Source: Diphasiastrum complanatum (taxonomy: Eukaryota; Streptophyta; Lycopodiopsida; Lycopodiales; Lycopodiaceae). From it: 64,000 bases of DNA. The number at the start of each line of letters is the position of its first letter. Position 1 is the first letter of the stretch. The translations under genes and the position numbers were made by a program. Positions 56,150 through 64,000 of this stretch are shown here, one piece after another. The notes under the pieces are model-generated. The model saw only the letters and a list, made by a program, of their open reading frames with translations, was not told where the DNA came from and made no database searches. Where the stretch lies: NCBI GenBank assembly GCA_029204225.1, contig CM055098.1:47030191-47094190 (forward strand), read 5' to 3'.

Positions 56150-57774
56150 GTAACTCTCCTTCTCTCCCTTTCTTTATATGTATAGCCTATAGGTTTTCTT
56201 TTGTATGTTTTGGCGTTCCTACTAGATGTTATTTACTTGTATTTACATTTTTTTCTCGTATGTACGATTTTTTGTATGGAAGACATAAACGAAGCTTCTG
56301 CTTCCAAGTTGGAGCAGCTTTTCCTGCAAAGATAATTGCTTTGCCCTTCTTTAATGTCAAACAATAGCTGTTGTCGAGTTTTCCATGTGAAGCCTATCTC
56401 AAGACATAACAAGAACAACAAAAAACAAGTGTGACAAGTAATGAAGGCAAGTAATGAAGGCAAGTTATGAGGGCCATAGACAATTATTTGGTCTCTTATA
56501 TGATGCAGTCTACTCTCTTTGTTGCTATTCTAGCATCTAGAACGTCTGTAAATCATGACAAGCATGGATGGATCTTTCTAAGAGATGCTTGCAAGCTCCA
56601 TGGTACATATTGTTATTAGGAAGTTCAAGTTTTCAGATGTATCAATTGCGAAAGATCTATGGGAAGTAGTAATTGAGAAGATACTAGGCTTTTAGTTGAA
56701 ATTGATGCAAAAGCCTTTAGAATAAAAGGAAAAGAGTACGCGTGTGTGTTAACATCTATCAAGGTCAACTTTATCTCACGCCTAAGAGATGCTAAGAATC
56801 TTAAAAATTTTAAAACATGGGATCTACAAAAGGGTATGCATGAGAGTATGATTCATAGTGATTGGGAAACGTGAAAACATAGCTTTCTAGACTTGCCTTG
56901 CATTTTTAATTTCCCAAAACACATGATTTCATGTCAAAAACATGACAGTTGGGAACACATTTTGTTAGGGCCCATTATTGGACGACACATGACTTTGGAT
57001 TGTTGTTGAAAGTGAGGAACCAAGATTGCCCAATGGTTTTGCATAAAGTGGCATGAATTGTGTACATTTGCATGCTAGTGGCCCTACTGTGCGTGTATAC
57101 AAGAGTGGTGGTCATTGAGTTGATATCTATTAAGAGGATAAAAGATATGCACCTGTGGGATGCTTAGATCTTGTCCTTACACATTGTTTGAGCACGAGTT
57201 GGGCTTGGGTGTTGGTTGTATGGGCTGCCAATGACCTGGAGCCAAGATGCTTAAGTTGGGGTGATGATTAATCAATACTTTTAGAATCTGAAGTTGATCA
57301 TCTTGACTCCTACAATGTTAGCAATCTAGATGTGAGTAGGTTGTGAAAAGATGCTAGAAGAGCATGTCAACTTGGGGTACCTAGTTGTTCGCTCTTTATC
57401 TCACCTCTTAGCCTTGTCAATAATGGTGTCATGCAAAAGTGATTGTTATTTATCTCATATTTGTGCACATTGAGGTAAGGCCAAATTTTGAAGAGCACCC
57501 CTCTTCTATGTTGTGAGTGGCGCACGACGATGTCCTTTATGTCAATTACATGGAAATATTCCATGCGATATTGATCAGAGTTCCTTGGTGACATTGTGGT
57601 GGCATAGGGTGTTATTTTGGTCCAACCAAATTGCTTGTAGATTATTCGATATGGCTAAGACTCACAGAGGTAGGTTAATCATTAGCTCTACTTGTTCTTC
57701 AAACCTTACAACTTTCATTGGTCACATTTTGCAAGAGGATATACTCAGGCTCTGAAGTTGAGAAACCAAGATCT

Positions 57775-58190
57775 CGTAACCTTTGGATGAGAAGGGAGCG
57801 TGGGACCAAATCGAAGGCTTTTGAAGTCAACAAAACAATAGTAACCTTCTATCTCTTATGTTTGGCTTCCTCGATGAAATTCAAAGAGTGAAGACATGGT
57901 CTATGGTGTAATAGTGAGCTCGGAAACCTACCTAGCCCAAAGCATGTAGTCTCCTGATATCTGCCTCAGAATTGATCGACAACTGATCGTGCCCGATCAT
58001 GAGAGTATGATAGTTACAAAGATTCATGGGGTCACCATTTTTGTGAATGGGATGGATGACATTAGTGCACCAGGGTGAAGGGAAACCGTAGACAACTGTG
58101 TGGTTGCGCAAAGTGGCTAGGATAGGTCAAAGTATGTCTGCGGCATGGATCAACAATTCCGATTCAAGGTCCTCTATGTCTCTAGTGCTG
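57775..58190 (-). mobile_element. LINE reverse transcriptase remnant
   Basis: On the minus strand, in shifting frames: PWCTNVIHPIHKNGDPMNLC, NYHTLMIGH, then VGFRAHYYTIDHVFTL, FIEEAKHKR and SKAFDLVPRSLL. These match the non-LTR RT blocks (HKKGDP..NYRTI, AGFR..Y.T.DH.FTL, DF.KAFD.V.R). Multiple stops and shifts. It is antisense to the PPR gene inside the intron. Confidence 0.75.
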
Positions 58191-58608
58191 GGGAGATAGA
58201 GATGGGTGAGTCAGTGGGTATGGTGTATAATGATGTAGCATATGTGGTCCATATATGTAAATCTTCAAGAGGCACAAGGGAATGAATTCATGCCAAAAGG
58301 CACCTATGGAGGAATTGAATAGAGAATCATTGCAATAGTGCATTCATGCTAGCGGCAACATAGTACTCAACGATTTTATTAGGGATATAAGGTTCTTTAG
58401 ATGAAGGGTATACATTATTAGGGATAAGCTAACTGTGAGCTTTGTGCTTTGTGCTAGTTGTTGTTGCTACTGCACAATAGCTAGATTAAGCTATTGCATA
58501 GCAGCAACGATGGGCTGTTGTTGCACAACAGCGGTGGGGTGGGAAGGATGGAGGAGGTGGGCGCGGAGGGAGTAGAGGGGACTGTGGGCTCCCTCTTGTT
58601 TTCTTGTG

Positions 58609-58610
<2 letters not shown>

Positions 58611-58658
<48 letters not shown>
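58611..58658. repeat. (GA)n microsatellite
   Basis: About 24 GA units within the intron. Confidence 0.97.
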
Positions 58659-59084
58659 ATTTAGTCACGACAAAATATTGTATCATCGACTCCAAGTCTC
58701 CAACTCATTGATATAGACTTTAAAGATTGAACAAAGTAGGTGAGTGTGCATAAAATTCACACCTATATTATTTATTGTAGATCCATCTTGAATAAATTCT
58801 CCTAAGAATCAAGATCTAAAATCTCCCATCACCCTCTTGTTTAAATCCATAATTGCCCCAAATTTGTGTGACATGTCTAGTGAAAAGTGGAGATCTATTC
58901 TGGATAAGCATATGTTATGGAATAGAATCAAAGGCTGAGGGCTCGTCAGAAATTTACAAATTACAAAAATGACAATCTTCCCTCTCCTCCCTATGTCGCT
59001 GCCTTCTCAATGATGGTAGTATTAACAGCCTCCTAGTAGATTTATTGATGGGCCCTTTTCAACACAAGAGCAAACGATGTTTTA

Positions 59085-59945
59085 GCAGACTGCGATTCGA
59101 ACGGGCCGGTTCGAACCACGATTCTTGGTTCGGACCGCGATTCGAGCAAACATTAAGAGAGAGAGAATAGTAGTAAGTGCATACTACATACAAGTTTGAA
59201 GCTACTAAAACCCTAGATTCGAGATAGTAGAGTCTATATAGTACAGGAAATAGATAGATAAATGATAATAGTAATCACAAATAAGTCAATAAGCGCAATG
59301 TGAGACTCGAGAGCAATCTGAAGAAATTAGAATCGGTAACCAAGATGCCAGATGGTGAATCCCCTTATCCTCTTATGGCACATGTGGGCAAATTCTTCCC
59401 ATGGACCATGTGGCATGGTTATGTATCATGTGGCATCAATGTGCTTGTGGCACTCATTGTTAGAAATGTCAAAGGTTACAACATCCTTATTCCATGCTTA
59501 AGGCATCAGGTGCACCATTGCACGTTGACATTTTTCTTGGGTCTTCTTGGTGAGACTTAGTCTGTTGTGTGTTAGAGGCAGTAGTTTCCAACAATGTCTC
59601 TGCAGTTATCGTCACTTGTGGTTCAAACTTCATATATACAATTGTCATTCCATAATCCATTAAAATTCACTCGTGTAGTAGCTTCCTTTTGGCAATTATT
59701 TCTTGTTTTGCTATAAATTTTAAAGCATTAACATTATGCAACATCTTTAACAGTAAACATACTACATAGTCATCTTTTAGGTCTTATATTGTTGGCATCT
59801 ATGTGTATCATGTCATTTTGTCTCTACCATTTTAAAAATATATAATCTGGTTCAAAGTGGTCCTCGATTCAAACCCTGCCTGACCAATTTGAATCAGTTT
59901 AAATCAGACGAATTGGTCTGATTCGAATCAGCTGGTAACATTGTT
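59085..59945. other. Possible small transposon with TTCGAA-rich ends
   Basis: The left end has GATTCGAACGGGCCGGTTCG and CGAACCACGATTC. The right end has CGATTCAAACC and GATTCGAATCAGCTGG. Such clustered subterminal words are seen in some DNA transposons (hAT-like). Inverted repeats match only in short pieces and no 8-bp duplication is secure, so this is tentative. Confidence 0.25.
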
Positions 59946-60487
59946 CGTTAAAATAAGATGTACCGGTATTCTATAAGGACCCTCTATAGATGTGGTGCAC
60001 TTATGATATGTGAAATGTTTCGGTTGAGGAGTGACATTCCTATTAGACATTGTGATCAAAGATAATGCTGTCAAACCAAGAGACGACAACTTTGAGAGTT
60101 ATGCTTTGACACACATCCACCTCTCCTCGTTGAACTGCCTACACTAATGACGATAGCTGCAACTTCTATCACATACTTTATTCGACCTCTAATGTAGGAT
60201 GCTACACTCCTATCTTGGAATTTCTGATTGTTTTAAATCATGTAGGCATATCCGCAACTGCATCCGCAACTGCAATCTGATGACTTAGCAAAACTCAATT
60301 TGGGCTTCGACTTCCTACCTTGTCTTGTAATGAATATGACCACTTTCTTAATACTGAGTTGATGAACTTGTCAAATGGGTACTGTTTATTATAGAATAAT
60401 GCCTTCAAAGTTTGTCTGAACTCAAACTTTGAATATAGCTGGAAGCGCAGACATACAGATTCTGATGTGGTTTATATATATATGTAG

Positions 60488-61738
60488 GTCTCTGAATGGA
60501 TGATAGGGGTTGAGCCTAACAAGGTGGAGTTGATGGACTATTTGACATGTCTTGGTTTAATTGCCAAAGTTCGAGGCCATAGTAAAGCTGCTAAGTTTTT
60601 TGCATATCTTCCACGTGATTATGGGAGGACAGAGTTGGCCTACTTGACAATGTTTGCAAATTACGTGGATCAGAAAGCCCTCTACAGAGCCAAGAACTTA
60701 ATGAAGAAAATGAAAGAGATGGGTTTTATCAAGTCAGCATTTGTTTACAATCAAATCCTTACATTGTATAAAGACAAGGGAAAAGAAGACAGGATACCCG
60801 ATCTCTTGAAAGATATGAAAGCAGCAGGCATTTCACCAGATGTCAACACATACAACATAATGCTGGAGGTGAAGAGCAAAAATGGTGACTTTCCAGGCGT
60901 GAAAAGACTTTTTGAAAGAATGAAAGCAAGCGAGCAGGTGAAACCTAATGTAACAACCCTTTCAATTCTGGCTTTGGCCTGTATTTCAGCTGGGTTGATT
61001 GATAAAGCAAATGCAATCACAACTGAGATCCAAAATCAGGAGGCTTTTGATAAGCTAGGAGCCTCCCACGATCTTCTCATAACACTCTATGCGAAGCTTG
61101 GAAATACCAAAGGATTGGCAAAAATTTGGCATCTCTTACAGGAATCTTCAAATGTTAGTAAAAGCACTTACGTATGTGCCATCCAGGCATTTGGCAAGCT
61201 GGGTGAAATTGAAAAAGCAGAGAAAGGTTTCAAGAAAATGCAGGAGATGGGACCATTGAAAGCTGATCAGTACAATTCTTTGCTATCTGTGTATGTAAAT
61301 AAAGGGATGCTTCAAAGAGCAGAGGAGCTATTTCATAGCATGTTAAAAATAGGCTGTCAACCAAATGGCAGATCATACCATAATCTTGTATTAGGCTATT
61401 TAAAACAGAATCAGACTGAAAAAGCTCTTCAAGTATTGAGAGATTTTCAAGAAAACATTGCATATGCAGGGACATTCTCTTGCTATGAGACTATGGTGCT
61501 GATTTTGCAAGCATTAGCTAAGAATGGTGATGTAAGAAACGCCGAAAATGTCTTCCAAGACATAAAACGAGAGAAACGTAGCATAGATGTGTTTCTTTAC
61601 AATACTTTGTTAAAAGCCTATGTGCATGCAGGTATGCATGCTTACCGCTTTCTCCAAAGGATGGCCGCGGATAAAGTTTCCCCAAATGAAGAAACCTCAT
61701 TGCTTTTGGATAAATTAAAGAAAAACTCAGGCCCATAA
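60488..61738 (+). CDS. PPR protein (PPR596-like), exon 2
   Basis: 416 codons from VSEWMIGVEPNKVELMDYLT to LLLDKLKKNSGP and TAA. It carries a run of about ten degenerate 35-residue P-type PPR motifs, for example ELAYLTMFANYVDQKALYRA, KSAFVYNQILTLYKDKGKED, PDVNTYNIMLEVKSKNGDFP, ADQYNSLLSVYVNKGMLQRA and DVFLYNTLLKAYVHAGMHAY. There is no E or DYW extension, so it belongs to the P class, whose members bind organelle RNA for stability or translation. The end (YRFLQRMAADKVSPNEE) is collinear with the C-terminus of PPR596 (At1g80270). With exon 1 the protein has 640 residues, near the family size of about 600. It is intact and free of stops in contrast to all neighbours, so it is probably a working gene. 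Target RNA unknown. Confidence 0.9.
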   Translation, partial: VSEWMIGVEPNKVELMDYLTCLGLIAKVRGHSKAAKFFAYLPRDYGRTELAYLTMFANYVDQKALYRAKNLMKKMKEMGFIKSAFVYNQILTLYKDKGKEDRIPDLLKDMKAAGISPDVNTYNIMLEVKSKNGDFPGVKRLFERMKASEQVKPNVTTLSILALACISAGLIDKANAITTEIQNQEAFDKLGASHDLLITLYAKLGNTKGLAKIWHLLQESSNVSKSTYVCAIQAFGKLGEIEKAEKGFKKMQEMGPLKADQYNSLLSVYVNKGMLQRAEELFHSMLKIGCQPNGRSYHNLVLGYLKQNQTEKALQVLRDFQENIAYAGTFSCYETMVLILQALAKNGDVRNAENVFQDIKREKRSIDVFLYNTLLKAYVHAGMHAYRFLQRMAADKVSPNEETSLLLDKLKKNSGP

Positions 61739-64000
61739 TTTGTTTGGACTCTAGACAGTAGGCAATCTTACTGTTTATTGTAAGAGCATGATTGTCCAGA
61801 GATTTGCTTAGAAGGTTTACCTAGTTTTGCTTTTCCATTCACCGAATTCTTTGCATTACAGGACTTTGTTTGTGGCTGTGTGTCTTGACTTGCTTGGATG
61901 CATTTTTGTAGTTGGACTTTGTAATCCTTATACAAGCTAAGGGCCATCTGAGTTCTATTTCTTTCCTATAGTAGAGACATGTGAAAACTGACCTTATGCT
62001 TTGGGTTTCACAAGGAGATGCCACCCTCCTCAAAGAACTGAGGCATCTTTCTATATCATGTTTTTTAATGCCATCACTTGTGGGTGGACTCCATAAGGAA
62101 CATCTCCTTTGTTATGTTGGGTACTATCGTAGACATAATGTGTCGACTTGTTTTCTTTCAATCTACATGAATGTATTTTAATATACCTGGTCGTGTATGG
62201 AGATTCTACAAGAAATGTCTTGATTTTTCCAGTGAATAGCACGTGTCATTCTAGTAATTGAAGTATATTTGTATATGTGGGCTGTTGTTTTTTTTTAAAA
62301 GAAAGCCAAGGTAAAAGGACAGATAAGAGGGTAACAGCTTTAGATACCAGGTAAATCTGGTTGATTTTTATGAAGTTTACAGTTTTTCTACCTTGTAGGA
62401 TATGTAAGTGATTGCGGTGACTTTTGATGGGCTCATGAAATGTAAAGGCTGTTGGTTCTTTATAGTGCTTCTCTTGTTTTCAAACTCTTCAGTTTTTGAA
62501 AGTTTCTAAAGCAGATTTTGAGGTTTTTCCAAGCTATATCTAGGTTTGATTGTCCAGGCCTACATTTCAAACATTGTAGTATCTATCAAAGTTGAGCACC
62601 AATATGATCAAGAAATATGGCAGATTGTTGGGCTTGTGGTGGTTCCACTGGACAGCTTGATAAGTTTCAGGTTTGATCATACCCAGACTTATACATTGCA
62701 AACTTGTTCTTCATGGTGTGCAGCAGGTTTGTTTTGCATTTAGGTGTGTTTGATGATTTGAAATTTATGTTTCATTTGTATCTTGTTGTTCAAGCATGAA
62801 GGAAATTTGGTTGTGAATCCTGTTTGGCTTGGAGCTGCTAGTTCTCTCTCCTAGAATGGTTGTGCTTGATGCAATAATTCATCGAAGCAAGCTTGATGCT
62901 GAATTATGTCCTTGACACATGTATTGTCATTCCTTATAATTTAGTAGGTATTAGTGCAAAGCTGCTATCATTTCATCGATCATGTTGTTGATGTACAAAC
63001 CCCTAAAGTGCACCCTGATAACATTGCCAGAGAGACCACTTGTGTAGTTAGTCAGAGGGTTAGGCAGGCTTCAAAGCACATTTGCAATGAATCATATTTT
63101 TATTTTCAGCGTCAATACTGAGGACTAGGCATATATGAGATGAATTTGGCTCATTGCAGAGGATACCATACCGTGCATGCTTATCTAGCAATTATAGAAC
63201 CTACAATTTTTTGGAGATTTATATTATAACCATGGAATTACATGAGAAAGCAGTAAGCTGCTTCAAATTCATATTGGAGTAGTCACTAGGACTATGGGTT
63301 AACACATGGTTGTTAGCTCTTGCTCATTTTCTTTTTTACATTTTATGTCCGTATGTACCATGTGGAATTGAACTCCATACTCCATACCTTTAGCTGAGGA
63401 AAGGAGACATCCAACCAACATGAGCAAGTAAATGGAGATGGGCCCTTACGTGAGGGCCAATTTTCTCATTCATTATAGAATGTTTTGGCTTCTAGAAGTA
63501 TTTTTAGAATTTATGAGCCAATGGCCATTCTTGGATGCTCTAATTATACTTACTATAATTATGTATCCAAAGAAAGAAAATTGAGTGATCTCTAGTGATC
63601 TTTGAAATTTGTACTCTAGAGAATATTGAGAATTATAGTAAATAGTGCGCCATTCTTGCAAAAGTTTGTTTAAAATCTCACCCATTAAGGTTTTAGGGAC
63701 TCCATATGTAAACTAGAAATGCTAATGACATCCTATGTTTTGTCTTTGTTTGTGTATTTGAATGCTTTTGACATTTTGGTAATTTGAGCACAAGGTAAAA
63801 GTGCCACTTTGGACTAATAAATGAGTGAATCAATGTTGATTACCACAAAACTATAGTCAAGAAAAAGCTTTCATTGAGTCGTTTGTGTGTGTGTGTGGGT
63901 GTGTGTGTGTGTTAAACTGCTTACAAATAATTGAACCAATCTTTGCATATCATCTCGTGAGTCTATAGGTGGCATAAGATGTTTGTTTGTGTGTGTGTGT
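61739..64000. other. 3' flank of the PPR gene, gene-free
   Basis: Probably 3' untranslated sequence followed by intergenic DNA. No AATAAA signal is convincing close to the stop codon. Short frames in this stretch have no known domains. GT repeats lie at 63884-63912 and at the window end. Confidence 0.6.
63884..63912. repeat. (GT)n microsatellite
   Basis: GT units with one GGG interruption. A second GT run begins near 63984 and reaches the end of the window. Confidence 0.9.

Larger units (their letters stand above)
56150..60487 (+). other. Intron of the PPR gene (4338 bp)
   Basis: Donor GTAACT at 56150 and acceptor TATATGTAG at 60487 join GAG to GTC in phase 0 and give DALEVSEWM, the expected conserved junction. 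The intron holds a LINE remnant (58190-57775), a (GA)n tract (58611-58658) and otherwise undetermined DNA. A segment at 56600-56900 may be a decayed copia gag, but this is not secure. Confidence 0.85.

Noticed and set aside
57513..57755. Frame with RRCPLC resembling a zinc-binding reverse transcriptase tail
   Set aside because: It lies on the opposite strand to the LINE remnant next to it and only one short motif fits; treated as chance.

Overview
The window is nuclear DNA of a land plant, probably one with a large, transposon-rich genome. Three things point to this: several nested Ty1/copia and Ty3/gypsy LTR retrotransposons (including a chromodomain-bearing gypsy), long GA/CT and GT microsatellites, and one host gene for an organelle-type pentatricopeptide repeat (PPR) protein with a transit-peptide-like N-terminus. 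A fern or gymnosperm is possible, but nothing here fixes the lineage.

Layout. 1-5.9 kb: mostly non-coding, with a broken C-terminal gene fragment on the minus strand (3203-3536) and three short tandem duplications. 5.9-9.1 kb: an LTR fragment (family A), then the 3' LTR and RNase H remnant of a minus-strand copia element (family B) and a degenerate repeat array. 9.1-13.7 kb: a 5'-end remnant of copia family C (minus strand), two TIR elements and a plus-strand family C fragment. 13.7-22.7 kb: a nearly complete but decayed plus-strand copia C element (LTR, PBS, gag, protease, integrase, RT, RNase H, PPT, LTR). Its gag gene is split by an internally deleted copia element (family D, 15144-17964) with a clear 5-bp target duplication. 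22.7-36.3 kb: a decayed chromovirus split by a plus-strand OTA-like gypsy element (25.9-33.5 kb). That element has an almost intact RT-RNase H-integrase frame and a large extra gene block after integrase. 38.8-53.0 kb: a minus-strand copia A element whose integrase gene is interrupted by a second OTA-like gypsy element (41.1-50.9 kb), which also carries an extra gene block after integrase. 53.0-54.0 kb: a plus-strand family B LTR fragment holding a 376-bp TIR element. 55.5-61.7 kb: a two-exon PPR gene with a 4.3-kb intron containing a LINE remnant. 61.7-64 kb: non-coding flank.

The most interesting signals are these. (1) Two different gypsy elements both carry a post-integrase cassette of the same architecture: N-terminal domain, low-complexity linker, coiled coil, C-terminal domain. 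In each it is preceded by a spacer ending in a splice-acceptor-like sequence. (2) A motif family built from CGAAGGT and TTCGCATTTTTCGC recurs in the LTRs of three otherwise different copia families and in both gypsy spacers. (3) Three non-identical TIR elements share a ~130-bp palindromic core, and one of them shows an insertion without target duplication when compared with an empty copy in the same window. (4) The plus-strand gypsy element has two consecutive retropepsin-like domains.

All identities come from motifs and order read by eye; no search was run. LTR ends that could not be paired are marked approximate.
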